The notes below the pieces were generated by a model. That model saw only the letters and a list, made by a program, of their open reading frames with translations, made no database searches and had not been told where the DNA came from. DNA of 64,000 bases from Brachyspira sp949287565 (lineage in GTDB: Bacteria; Spirochaetota; Brachyspiria; Brachyspirales; Brachyspiraceae). The stretch lies in the NCBI RefSeq assembly GCF_036997615.1, contig NZ_JAWLQA010000009.1. One strand, written 5' to 3'. A program made the position numbers and the translations under genes. Shown piece after piece: positions 1-15,000 of this stretch (position 1 is the stretch's first letter; every line of letters begins with the position of its first letter).

Positions 1-3000
1 AGATATCCTCTTTCAATGTTTCTATCATAGATTTGATTTCAGAATAATCAGCATTATCAGAAGCTATATCTTTTACATTATCCAATGTATCTGTTATAGC
101 CTCAAGATTAGAAGATTTCCAATTATCCAAATCATTTTGCATATTTTCTATTTTATCTTTGAACTCTGCAAATGATTCATTAAATTGTGATTCCAAACCT
201 TGTTTTAATACATCAAAATTATCTGCTATTATATTTCCATATAATTCTACTAATTTTTCTTCACTTGACCATGTATCTTCAAAGAATTCAATTCTCTTTT
301 CTATTCTATCTTTGAAATCTTTAGTATCTTTTTCTATATTAGAAACTAAATCATCCTTTATAGATACTATACCATCATTGAAGTTATTAAAGATATCATA
401 CAATTTAGTTTCTAAGCTTGATATTTCTTCTCTGCTTATATAAGCTTCAGGTAAAGAATACATTATACTATTTATGTATTTATAAATTTCTTCCCTGTTT
501 TCTGATATCTTATCTTCCAATTTACTGAAAGTAGATAATTGAGGTATAACAGTTTCTTTAAATGATTCTAAACTTTCATGTAACTGTTTGAAATGCTCAT
601 AAACAGCATCAATATCATTCTCACTGTTTTCATTATCAGAATTATTCATATCTGATATGCTAGATTTCAATTCTTCAAGTTCATCTGAAAGTCTCATAAC
701 TTCATCGATTAAACTGCTATTATCACCTTTTAATTGATCTTTAACAAGATGTAACTCTTTTTCCAAATCTTCTATTTTTGAGAAATCATCTTTAAGAGAA
801 TTAAACGATTCTTCTAATCTGTTTCTCTCCTCAATTAAATCATCATAGTTATTACTATTTCTTATAGAAGAAATTTCATCTTTAAATCCGTCTATAGCAT
901 CTGATATAAGTGACTTATATTCAGAGAAAGAAGATTCTAAATTAGCAATACTATCTTCATTATTGCTTATTTTAGCACTTAAAGTTTCAAATACATCATC
1001 TATAACAGACTGTATACGAACTTTTTCACTATCAATTACAGAAGGAGCTTCCTGAACAACTACTTCATTAGAATTCAATACACCATCTTTCAATGAAGCA
1101 AAAGTAGCTTTCAAGGCATCAATCTCTTTCCATAACAATTCTTTCTCATTTATATAATATTGAAGTATATTATTCTTATCTAATACAGCATCTTTTATCT
1201 CATCTATAGATTGATCAAAGTCTTTAGTAAGACTTGAATATTTATTATCTATTTCTTCTTTTACTTTATTTATTTCAGCGATAAGAGATACTTTAACATT
1301 TTCTATATCTTCCAATATATTAGTTACAGAAGAAATTTTCTCACTATACTCACCAAAGAGTGATAATATATGCTCATTATTAGAAACAAAATCGCTTACT
1401 TGAGTTTTGAATCTTTCATCTATATTAGATTTGAAATCATCAAATTCTGAAGATAATTTATTTACAGAAGCATATAATTCTTCTTTTTCCAAATCTATTC
1501 TATCAGAAAGATCTTTAGCTTTACTTTCTAATTGAGTATTAACTTCTGATAATGAAGTTTCTATACCATTTAATTTGTCAGATATATCTTTTAAATCATC
1601 ATAACTAATATTCTCTTTAAACTCATTATAAAGACCTAATAACTCGTTTTTAATATCTTCAAGTGAAGAAGAATTATTATTCTTAAGCTCAGTTTCATAA
1701 GCTGATATTCTGCTTACTATCTCTTCTTCTTTATTAGCTATAAGATCATTTATCTGAACTTCTAAATTCTCTATAACATCTCTTAATTTAGAATCAGAAT
1801 CTTCTATCATTTTAGATACAGCATTATTTATGCTCTGATTCAAATTATTAAATGAATCATTTACCATAATATCTAAATTATATTTATTTTTCTCAAGCTC
1901 TTCTAATCTTTCTTTTATATCAGCTTCTACTTTAGAAGAATATTCACTTAAATATTCATCTATATAGCCTTTATTAGTATCAACTCTAGCTTTTTCTATT
2001 TCTATTCTCAAGCTGTTTGAATACTCATCTAAAGCGTTTTTATTATTCTCATAAACAGAATCTAACATTTTAGAATAATTTTCATAATTTGAAATTATAT
2101 TTCTTCCAATATCTTCCAAATTTCTCATTATAGATTCATTTTCTTCCAATCTATAAGATTCTATATTCTTCAATTCATCTTGATATTTATCTACTGCTTC
2201 AGATATCATATCATTGAATTTGCTAACATCAGAAGTTAATTTATTTTCAAAATCAGCAATTCTTTCATTAACAGAAGAAAGTTTTTCTTCAAGACGAGTA
2301 TTTATTTCACTTTCTTTGCCCAATATTTCTTCTTTGATAGAAGATATCATTTTGGCAATAATACCATTTTTCCTATCTTTAGAACTTTCTATAAAGTTAT
2401 CAATATTATCTTTAGCCTCTTTTAATTGCTCTAAAAGAAGAGATAAATTACCGTCTTTCCAAGCAGATAGGCTGCTCTCCATTTCATTTACCTGATTTTG
2501 TACATTAGAAAGTATTTCAGATTTCAAATCATCAACTTCAGGTCTTAAAGCATTTTCATAAAGTTTTAAAGCCTTACTAGGATCAGACCAAGTATCTTCA
2601 AAATAACTTATTCTCTTATCCATTAAATCTTTAAATTCTTTATTGCCTGATTCAAGCTCATCATATAAAGAATATAATTTTTCTCTGTCATTATCAAATA
2701 GATCTCTAGAAACTGTATTATCTTCTAATATGTCTATTTTTTCTTCTAAAGCATATTTGAATTCAGAAACCTCATCAAATAATTTATCAACATCATTTCT
2801 CAAGTTAGAATCGATGCCGTCTAAATTACTTTTCAAATTATAAACTTCACTTTCTAAATCATAAAGTCTTTCAAACTCTTCTCTGAAAGAATTAAATGCA
2901 TCTTCCAATCTAGCTTTCTCGGCTTCTAAAGCCTCAATAGAATCATTGTTCTTTAACTCATCTAATTCATATCTAAATGATTCCATATTTTCTAATATAG

Positions 3001-6000
3001 AATTCTTCTCTTCATATATAGTGTTTTTGAACTCTTCTATATTAGCATTAGAATCTTCTAATTTAGCTACTATATCATTAGTGAATGAATTAAATAACTC
3101 TTCAAATTTTTCTCTTTCTTTGTTGAACAATTCAGGTATATCATTTCTATTAGCTTTCAATACATCATCTTTGAAAATAATGAAATCATCTCTCAATTTC
3201 TGAACCTGTTCATTATTCAATACAGCACTTTCTATATAAGCAAATTTGTCATCGAAAGATTTTCTTAAATTATCATATCTTTCATTAAGATTTGTTATTC
3301 TATCATCTAGCTTCTCATTCAAATCTCTGATTTTATCTTCGAATCTGTATATATAATTTTGATTGCTTTCCAAATCATATATTTTCTTCTCTAAAGTTTC
3401 ATATCTATCAGCAAAATGAAGAAGTTTAGTATCTATTTTGCCATAGAAGTCTTTAACTTTATCCTCAATCTTATAGATATAATTATTTCCATAAATTACA
3501 TCATCTGCTTTTTTCTCTATATCCTGTAAAGTTTTGAATACTCTATTATCTGAAGCTTCTTCAAATTTAGTAATAGATTCATTAAATCTTGCTTCTAAAT
3601 CATCAAAAGAAGATTTTAACATATTATCCAAATCATTTTTAGCATCATTTAATACATTTATCTTATCAGATACTTGAGATTCTAATTTTTCTGCATATCC
3701 TTTCAAATACTCATCAATATATTCTCTCTCACTAGATAAATGTTTTTCCTCTGTTTCTTCTCTTGATTTTTCTATCTCATCTTTAATAGAATTAGAATAA
3801 TCTTTCAATGAATTAAGAGAATTATTATAAACTTCATCTATAAGTTTAGAATAATTTTCATAAGAAGCTCTTATCTCTTTTCCTACATTATCAATATCAT
3901 CTAATATCTTATTATTTTCATCTAATCTATAATGCTCAATATTTTTTATCTCTTCATCATATTTAGCTACTGCTTCATTTAACATATTATAAAGATGTTC
4001 AACATTAGAGCTTATATCATCATTCAATTTGGAATCAATAATAGATAATCTGCTTTCTATATCTTGTACTTTATTATCTAAAACTTCGTACATAGATTTT
4101 TCTTTTTCTTCTAGAGATTGATACATGTTTCTTGCTCTATCATCTAAAGTTTGATACATATTCTTTTCTTTTTCATCTAGAGTTTGATACATGTTCTTTT
4201 CTTTTTCATCTAGAATCTGATACATGCTATTTTCTTTTTCATCTATTCTAGATAAAAGATTATCTACTAATTCTTTTCCTTTGATCTCTGAATCATTCAA
4301 ATAATTAGATATACTTTCTCTAGCTTCGCCTAATTGTTTAACTAATTCATCAACAGTATTTTCTTTCCAATTAGATATATCATTATCCATAGATTCTACT
4401 TTGTTTTTCAAGTAGTTTAGAGAATTTTCAAATTTAATCTCATTATCATTTCTAATATTATCTAACTGTTCTCTTATATCAGTAGAGAAAATATTTTTTA
4501 ATTTGCTGCTGTCTGCCCAAGTATCTTCAAAATAAGCAACACGTTTCTCTAATCTATATCTGAACTCTTTATTATCTTCTTTTATTTGAGTGAAAAGATC
4601 ATTTAATTTTTCTTTTTCTTGAGTAAATAACTTCTCTATATTTTCATTATTCTCATCTCTTGATACTAACTCATCTTTAATAGAAGATAATTTACTTTCT
4701 AATTCTTCTTTCTCATTTGAAATAAGAGTTTCTAATTCAGAAGATTTATTTATACTGTCTTCTATTTGTGATTTAACATCATCAATTCTTGAATTTAATT
4801 TTCCTACATTATCAGTAAGATTATTTAATTCTATAGAATATTCGTCTAAATCTCTAACTATATCGTCTTTTATTTTCTCTTCAAAATTAGATAATCTGCT
4901 AGATAAAGCCTTAACTTCATCTTTTAATAATACATCAACATCAGACATATTTTCTTTCAATTGATATAAATTAGTTTCTAGATTTTCTAATTTAGCAAAA
5001 TCTGCTTTTATGGCATTGAAAGAATCTTCCAAAGCTTTCTTTTCTAAAGCTAACTGTTCTACTGTATTATCTTTCTTAACAGATTCTAACTCAACTTCTA
5101 AATTGTCAATCTTTTCCAATAAATCTAATTTATCAGAAACAATAGCATCTTTTAATTTATTAACTTCATCATCAGTTATATCAACTCTTTCAACAACAGC
5201 ACTTGTAAACTCTTCAAATATATGCTCTATTTCTTTTTTCTTATTCTCAAATAGAGCAGGAACATCTTCATTATCAAATTTTAATGATGATTCTTTGAAG
5301 GCTTCAAAATCATTTTTCAAATTTTCAAATCTTTCTACAATAGCATTTCTTTCATCATTATGTAATGAAATTAATTCATCTCTGTCTATTATAGAGTTCT
5401 TTATAATATCAATAGCCTCATCAAAATCAGAACTTAAAGCCTCATATTTGTCTTTTAGATTAGAAGTTTCATTGTCTAATTTTTCATTAACAGAATGTAT
5501 TCTCTCATCTAAAGCTGACATATATTTTTTGAATAGTACAGACTCTGTTTCTTTTTCTAATTTATCAATAGCTTCTAAAATTTTATTGCTTGTTTCTTCT
5601 TCAAATCTTACAACAGCATCATTAAAGCTATTTTCTAAATTATCAAAAGATTCTTTTACCATATTATCCAATTGTTCTTTGGCTTCAGTAAGCATATTAA
5701 CTTTTTCTGATATTTCATTATTCAATTTATCAGAATATTCTTTTAGATAATTATCTATATAGTTTTTCTCATTATTCAAATGCTTAGACTCAGATTCTTC
5801 TCTTGCTTTTTCAATTTCTTCTTTCACTAGGTTAGAGTAGTTAGTCAAAGAATTCAAAGAATTATTATAAGTTTCATTTATCAAGTTAGAATAATGATCA
5901 TAATTAGATTTTATATCATCAATAAGCTTTTTATAATCTTCCAATACTTTATTGTTTTCATCTGTTCTATAATTTTCTATATTTTTTATCTCTTCATCAT

Positions 6001-9000
6001 ATCTAGCTCTAGCTTCATCAAGCATATTATATAGATTATTTAAATTATCGCTTATCTCATTATTAAGTTTTGAATCAGTATCAGATAATCTGTTTTCTAT
6101 GTCAGCTATCTTCTCATCTAATTTATTGTAGATATGAGATTCTTTTTCTTCTATTTTTGATAAGATATTAGATAATAATTTTTCAGCTTTAACATCTGAA
6201 TTATCTATATAGTTTTCAATGTTATTTTTAGCTTCTTCTAACTGAGCCAATAATTCATTGATTCTTCCATCTTTCCAGCTTAATATATCACTGTCCATAG
6301 AATCTATTCTAGATTGAAGCTCACTCAAATATTCATCTTTAAATGATTCTAAATCAGCATTTATAGATGCAATCTTAGAATTTATATCAGTAATATGTTC
6401 ATCTTTCCAAACAGCAATATCATCATTCATAGAATCCATTTTTTCTTTCAACTCATTTAAAGAGTTTTCAAATTTTAATTCTGTGTATGATTTAACATTT
6501 TCTATTTCATCTCTTATATCAGAAGAGAATAAACCTCTGATTCTAGAACTGTCTGACCAAGAATCTTCAAAATATTCTATACGTTTTTCAAGTCTTTCTC
6601 TAAACTCAATATTATCGTTTCTAACTTTATCGAAAAGACTCTCTAATTTTTCAATCTCATCACTGAACAATGACTCTATACTATCATTCTTTCCAGATAC
6701 AGAAAGTAAATTATCTTTTATAGCTGACAATTTATTTTCTAATTCTTCTTTATCTTTTAATATACTGCTTTCTATCTCAGAAGCTCTATTCAAAGAATCC
6801 TGCATATTTGATTTTATAGATTCTATATAATCATTTAATGTGCTTACATTAGTACTAAGCATACTCAAATCATTTGAATAATCTTCTAAATCTCTAGAAA
6901 CATCCTCTCTGATTTTAGAATCAAGTTCATCTACTTTTGAAACTAGATTTTTAACTTCATCTTTTAAATTTATATCAACATCAGCCATATCATCTCTTAA
7001 TTGATACAAATTGTTTTCAAGATCTTCTAATTTAGAGAAACTATCCTTTATAGAATTAAATGATTCTTCTAAAGCATTCTTTTCTAAAGTCAATTTATTG
7101 ATAATATCATCATCTCTCAAAGAATATAACTCTTTTTTCAAATTGTCTATTCTATCCAAGATATAAGACTTATCTTCATATATTATATCTTTAATATAAT
7201 TGATATCGCTTTCAGAATTATTTACTCTATCTAATAATACTGCACTAAATTCTTCGAAAGCATTTTCAATTCTCTGTTTCTCTTCATCAAATAGAGAAGG
7301 AATAGACTCTTTAGTAGTTTTTGTTATATCATCTTTGAAACTTTCAAATTCTTTTTTAAGATCATTTAGTTTTGAAACTAGCAGATCTTTATCAGCAGAA
7401 CTCACTTCTAATAATTCATTTCTGTCTAATATTGAATCTCTTAATACTTCTAATGAAGAATCAAAATCTCTACCCAAAGCTTCATATTTCTCAACTATAG
7501 TATTAATATCATCATAAATAGTACTGCTCAATGAAGCTATATCAGAATCGATTTTTTCTTTAACATTAGATACATCACCATCTATTCTTTCATTAATTTT
7601 AGATACATCAACGTCTATTCTTTCATTGATTTTAGATACTTCATCTTCTATCTTTTTATAGATGATACCTAATTGTTCTGTTAGATAAACACTATATTCA
7701 TTTTTATCAAATATAACCGTTTTAGCATCTTTTTCTAATTTTTTAATAACTTCTAAAACTTTACTATTAGATTCTTTTTCAAATTTGTATATAGCATCTT
7801 GAACATTTGCTTCTAATTTATGGAATGATTTTCTTACTAATCTATCCAAACTATCTTTAGCAGTATTGAAGCTATCGATTTTTTCTGATACTTTATTGTC
7901 TAATTTATCAGAATAGTTTTTCAAATATTCATCTATATAATTTTTCTCATTATTCAAATGCTTAGCTTCTGATTCTTCTCTTGATTTTTCTATTTCAGCT
8001 TTAACTGAATTAGTATAATCTCTCAAAGAATTAACCGAATTATTATAAGCCTCATTTATCAAATTAGAGTAATGCTCATAACCATTTTTGATATCTTCAA
8101 TAAGTTTTTTAGAGTCCTCTAATAATTTATTAGATTCTATAGCTCTATAATTTTCGATATTCTCTATCTCTTCATTATATTTGACAATAGCATCATTAAT
8201 CATATTATTAAGATTATCTAAATTTACTGCTACATCATCATTAAGTTTAGAATTTGCTTCTGATAATCTGTTTTCTATATCCGCTATTTTTTCATCTAAT
8301 TTACTGTAAATATTATTTTCTCTTTCCTCAATTTTAGATAAAACTTCAGCAACAAGTTTATTCTTCTTATCCTCAGTAGTATCTAAATAAGCAGATATAT
8401 CCTCTTTAGCATTTTCTAACTGTGCCAATAGATCATTAATATTATTTTCTTTCCAAATAGATATATCATCATTTATATTATCTATTTTCTTATTCAAATC
8501 ATTTAGATAATTTTCAAATTTGATTTCAGTTTCTTTTTTGATCTCTTCTAACTCATTTCTCATTTCAGAAGCATATAAACTTCTTATCTTTGTGCTATCT
8601 GACCAAGTATCTTCAAAATAAGTTATACGTTTTTCTAATCTGTCTCTGAATTCTATATTTCCATTATGAACTTTATTAAATAATTCTTCTAATTTAGAAA
8701 CTTCCTCATTAAATAATGTTTCTATAGTTTCGCTTCTTCCAGTCATTGAAAGTAAATTGTTCTTTATTGCTGACAATTTATCTTCTAGCTCTTCTTTATT
8801 CTTTAATAAAGCATCTTCTAATTCTGAAGATTTATTTATAGAATTAATTATATCGTTCTTGATATCATCTATATCAGCATTAACATTATTAAATCCTGAA
8901 ATTAATTCTTTTTCTATGTTTTCTTTATCTTCTTTTACAGCATTTTCTAAATTTTCAAATCTAGAAGATAAGCTAGATACTTCATTAAGTCCTGAAGCTA

Positions 9001-12000
9001 GTTCTTTTTCTATATTTTCTTTATCTTCTTTTATAGCATTTTCTAAATTTTCAAATCTAGAAGATAGGCTAGATACTTCATTAAGTCCTGAAGCTAGTTC
9101 TTTTTCTATATTTTCTCTATCTTCTTTTATAGCATTTTCTAAATTTTCAAATCTAGAAGATAAACTAGATACCTCATCTTTTAAAGTTACATCAGCATCT
9201 TCCATATTATCTCTTAATTCATACAAATGTTTCTCTAAATCTTCCAACTTAGCAAAATCATTTTTTATTGAATTAAATGACTGTTCTAATGCTTCTTTTT
9301 CTGCACTTAATTGAGTAAATACATCATCTTCTTTTAATGAATCTATATCAGCTTTCAAATTATCTATTTGTTCCAATAGAGTAAGTTTGTCTTCAGAAAT
9401 AACATCTTTTATATAATTGATATCGCTCTCTGAAATATTTACTCTATCTAATAGATTATTTGTAAAGTCTTCAAATGCATTTTCAATTCTTTGTTTTTCT
9501 TCCTCAAATAAAGCAGGTATATCATCTTTATTTGCAGTTAATACTTCATCTTTGAAACTTTTAAACTCATTTTTAAGTTCATCTATTCTTTCAGATAAAA
9601 GCTCTTCTTTGAAATTGTCAAATTCTTCTTTGAGTTCATCCATTCTGCCTGCTAAAAGTTCTTTTTCAGAATTATGAAGCTCTATAAGCTCATCTCTATC
9701 TAAAAGAGAACTCTTAATCAAATCTAATGTTTCCTCAAAGTCTATATTCAAAGCATCATATTTCTTTTTAATGTCTGACATTTCACCGTCAAATTTAGAA
9801 GATACATTATATATTTCATTGTCTATTTTGTTATTTATAGAAGCTAAATGACCTTCTAATTCTTTTATATATTCTTTATAATCAAACAATCTGTCTGATG
9901 CTTCGGCTTCTAATTTTCTTATTACTGCATTTACTTTGTTGTCAGCATTTTCATTTATTTTAGCTATAGCATCATTTAAATTATCATTTAATGTAGCAAA
10001 TGAATCTCTCATCATATCATCTAATTGATTCTTGCTTTCATTTAATATATTTATTTTATCTGCTATTTGACTTTCTAATCTATCAGAATAATCTTTCAAA
10101 TATTCATTTATATAATTTTTATCTAAATTATTATTGTATACAGTTTCTTTTCTAGCATCTTCTATTTCAGCTTTTACTCTATTAGTATATTCTGATAAAG
10201 AAGCTAAAGAATCTTTATAAGCGGAATTTATCAATTTAGAATAATAATCATATCCTGATTTTATATCATCTAAAAGTTTATTTCCTTCTTCAACTCTATA
10301 ATGCTCAATATTTTGAATATCTTCATTGTATTTAGTTATAGCATTATCTACTATTTCTCTTACTTCTTCCAATTTATTAGCTGTGTCATTAGATAACTTA
10401 CCATCTAAAACTGACAATTTATTTTCTATATCAGCTATCTTAGAATCTATTTTATTATATATAGCATTCTCTTTTTCTTCTATTTTAGAAAGCATATCAG
10501 AAATTAATTCTTCTTTTCTATCTTCTGTTGACTCTAAATAACTTGTTATATTACTTTTAGCCAATTCCAACTCTGAAAGAAGTTCATTAATTTTTCCGTC
10601 TTTCCAGCTTGATATATTTTCATCAATAGTTTCTATTCTATTAGATAAATCATTCAAATAATTTTCAAACTTTAATTCGGTTTCTTTCTTAACTTCTTCT
10701 AATTCATTTCTCATTTCAGCAGCATATAAACTTCTGATTTTTGTACTATCTGACCAAGTATCCTCGAAATACTCTATACGTTTAAGCAATCTGTCTCTGA
10801 ATTCTATGCTGTCATTTTTGAAATTATCAAATAGATTTTCTAACTTTTTCACCTCATCATTAAATAAAGTATCTGAAACTCTATTATTAGATGATATTGA
10901 GATCAAATTTTCTTTTATAGAAAATAATCTATTTTCTAATACTTCTTTATCTCTCAATATACTATTTTCTAATTCTGATGATTTCTTAATAGAATCATTT
11001 ATTGAATTTCTAATTACATTAATATCAGAATTTAAATCTACTATATTATCACTTAAATTATCAACATTTTCTTTGATTTTATCTTCAAAAGAATTAAATT
11101 TATCAGCTAAACTTTTAACTTCATCTTTTAAATATAAATCAACATTACTCATGCTGTCCTTTAATTCAGATAAATGTTTTTCCAAATCTTCCAATCTTGA
11201 AAAATCATTTTTTATAGAATTAAATGAATCTTCTAAAGCCTGTTTATCTAAAGTTAATTGAGTTATAGTATCATTTTCTTTTAAACTATCAATTTCTGAT
11301 TGTAAATTATCCATTTTTTCTAATAATGAAATCTTATCTTCAGAAATTACATCTTTTATATAGTTAATATCTTTTTCAGAATCATTTATTCTATCAAATA
11401 AAGTATTAGTCAAATCTTCAAATGCTTTTTCTATTCTTTCTTTTTCCTCATCGAATAGAGCAGGTACATCATCTTTGTTTGCAGTTAATACTTCATCTTT
11501 GAAACTTTCAAACTCATTTTTAAGATCATCTATTCTTTCTGATAAAAGTTCTTTTTCAGAAGTTTGAAGTTCTATAAGTTCATCTCTATCAAGTATAGAG
11601 CTTTTTATCATATCCAATGATTCTTCAAAATCAATAGTCAATTCTTTATATTTGTTTTTCAAATCAGATATATCATTATTGAATTTTGAAGAAACATTAT
11701 ATATTTCATTATCTACTTTTGCATTAATAGCTCTTAAATTATCTTCCAATTCAGATAGATAAGTTTTATAGTTGAAGAATCTTTCGGATGCATCTTTCTC
11801 TAATTTTTCAAGAACAGTATTAATTTTAGAATCTGCTTCGTCATTGAATTTTGATATAGCATCATTCAAATTAACATTAAGAGTATTGAATGACTCTTTT
11901 ATCATATCATCCAATTTATTTTTGCTGTCATTTAATATATTAATTTTCTCATTAACTTTATCATCTAATTTATCAGAATAATCTTTCAAATACTGATCTA

Positions 12001-15000
12001 TATAATTTTTTTCATTATTTATATGTTTATTTTCAGCTTCTTTTCTAGCTTTTTCTATATCAGCTTTTATTCTATTAGTGTAGTCAGCCAAAGATGATAG
12101 AGAATCCTTATATGTAATATTTATAAGTTTAGAATAATAATCATAGCCTGATTGTATATCATCTAATAATTTAGTATTTTCCTCAGCTCTATGATGTTCA
12201 ATATTCTTAATCTCTTCATCATATTTGTTTATAGCTTTATTTACTATATTTTCTACTTCTTCCAATCCTCTTGCTATATCATCAGATACTTTTCCATCAA
12301 CCATGGATAGTCTGTTTTCTATATCTTCTATTTTAGCATCTATTCTGTTATAGATAGAATTTTCTTTATCTTCTATTTTTGCTAGTATATCAGCAAATAT
12401 TTCCTCTTTCCTTCCTTCAGAAGATTCTAAATAATTATTAATGCTCTCTTTAGCATTCTCTAACTGTTCTAATAGTTCATTGATACGTACATCTTTCCAG
12501 CTGGATATATCTTTATCTATAGAATCAATTTTTTCTTTTAAGTTATTAATGTACTCATCTCTCCAAGCAGAAGCATCGTTATTAACAGCTTCTATTTGAG
12601 ATTTTAAATCATTAACATAATTTTCTAATTTTATATCTGCTTCAGATTTTATAGTCTCCAATTCATCTCTCAATTCAGCAGCGTAAAGACTTCTAATTCT
12701 TGAACTGTCAGACCAAGTATCTTCAAAATAGTCAATACGTTTTTCTAATCTGTCTCTAAACTCTGCATTATCTGTTTTTAAATTATTAAATAAATCATCT
12801 AATTTTTTAACTTCATCAGTAAATAAAGTTTCTATATTTTCATTTTTACTTAATGCTTCTAAAATATTTTCTCTTATAGATGCAAATTTATCCTCTAATT
12901 CAGAAGACTTATTTATAGAGTCTTTTAAATTATTTCTAATCTCATCTATATTGAAAGATAAATTATCGAATCTTTCATCAGCAACTGATTTATTCTCAAA
13001 TTCTTCAAATCTTTCAGATAAGATTTTTATATCATCTTTGAAATTCAAATCTATATCTTCAACATTACCTTTTAATTGACTCAAAGCAGTTTCCAAATCA
13101 GCTAATTTACCAAAATCAGATTTAATGCTATTGAAAGAATCCTCTAATGCCTGCTTATCTAAAGCTAATTGTGCTATAGTATTATCTTCTTTTATAGATT
13201 CTATATCTCTTTTTATGTTATCGATTTTATCTAAGAATACATTTCTATTTTCTATTATAACATCTTTAACATAATTCATATCATTTTCAGAATTATTCAT
13301 TCTTTCTAAAATGCTAGATGTGAAATCTTCAAATGCTCTTTCAATTTTCTGTTTTTCTTCTTCAAATAGAGTAGGTATATCCTCCTCATTTGCTTTTAAA
13401 AGCTCATCTTTGAAAGAATCAAATTCTGTTTTCAAAGTATCAATCTGTTCAGCTAACATTTCTTTTTCAGAATTCTGCAATTCTATAAGCTCATCTCTAT
13501 CGAATATAGAAGCTTTTATAGTATCTAATGCCTCATCAAAATCATTACTCAAATCTTTATATTTTCCTTTAACATCAGATATTTCATTATCTAATTTTGT
13601 AGAAATATTATAAAGCTCATTATCTATTTTAACGCTTATAGCTCTTAATTGCTCTTCCAATTCAGACATATACTTCTGTTCATTACGCAATCTTTCTGCA
13701 GCCTCTTCTTCTAATCTGCTAACAACAGAATGTATTTGATTATTAGCTTCTTCATTGAATTTGCTTATAACATCATTCAAATTAGTATTAAGAGCATCGA
13801 AAGACTCTTTTACCATATCATCTAATTGAGCCTTACTTTCTGTTAAGATATTCAACTTATCATTAACTCTTGATTCAATTTTTTCTGAATAGTCTAGCAA
13901 ATAATCATCTATATAATTTTTCTCATTAGTTACATGTTTTTCCTCAGATTCAGCTCTAGCTCTTTCTATCTCTTTTTTGATATTATCAAGATGAATTTCT
14001 AATTCAGATACAGCATCTTCATATATTTTATCTATCATAATAGAATATTCTTCATAATCTTCTCTTATGCTGTTGCCCAAATCTTCCATATCGGATATTA
14101 TATTTTCAGTTTCAGTTTCTCTATGATGTTCAATTCTTTTTATTTCTTCATCATATTTTGCAACAGACTCATTTATTCTATTATGTATCTCTTCTAAACT
14201 ATTGCCTATAGCTTTGTTTAGTTTTTCATCTATAGAAGAAAGTTTATTTTCAGCTTCTAAAATTTTCTCATCTATACGAGAATAAATTTCATTTTCTTTC
14301 TTCTCTATATCATTAACCATATCAATAAGGAATTGATTTTTCTTTCCTTCTGAAGTATTGATAAATTCTTCTATTCCTCTCTTAGCTTCATCTAATTGAG
14401 AAAGCAAAGTATTTAAATTGCCGTTCTTCCAATCATATATATCCTGTTCTATTAATTGCATTTTTTGCTTCAAGTCAGCAATATGATTGTCATATTTAAT
14501 ATCAGCTTCTTTTCTTATATTTTCAACTTCTTCTCTTATATCAGAAGCATATATAGCTTTGATTTTTGTATTATCAGACCACATATCTTCAAAATAAGTT
14601 ATGCGTTTTTCTAATCTGTCTTTAAAGCTTTCATTATTAGAAGTTATACTTTCAAATATAGAATCTAATCTGCTTTTTTCTTTATTAAGCATTTCTTCTA
14701 TTTCATCTTTATTAAAGAAAGAAGACATATTCTTTCTTACATCTTCAAAATTATTATTAAGAGATTCTAAATCTTTATATAAGCCATTAGAGTCTTTTTC
14801 TATTCTTTCTTCTAAATTATTTTTTAAATCTCTTAATTTATCTGATAAATCTTTAACATCATCTTTTAATCCGCTATCTATTCCTTCCATTCTGTTTTTA
14901 AGAGTAACGAAATCATTTTCTAAATCAATTATCTTATCAAAATCATCTCTTAAAGCAGTTAATGAATTTTCAAGCACAGCTTTTTCTTCAGATAACACAG

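Larger units (their letters stand above)
267..14596 (-). repeat. About 2-kb imperfect repeats inside the giant protein, eight landmarks
   Basis: A conserved block (plus-strand gaccaagtatcttcaaaata-like, peptide YFEDTWSD or close variants) starts at 267, 2586, 4515, 6555, 8601, 10752, 12711 and 14577. The spacings are 2319, 1929, 2040, 2046, 2151, 1959 and 1866 nt, all divisible by three, or 622-773 codons. Other blocks recur with the same order inside each unit, for example a second Trp-containing block near SWKD. The copies are diverged, so the duplications are old, and unit length varies by insertion or loss of short coiled-coil blocks. Confidence 0.85.
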
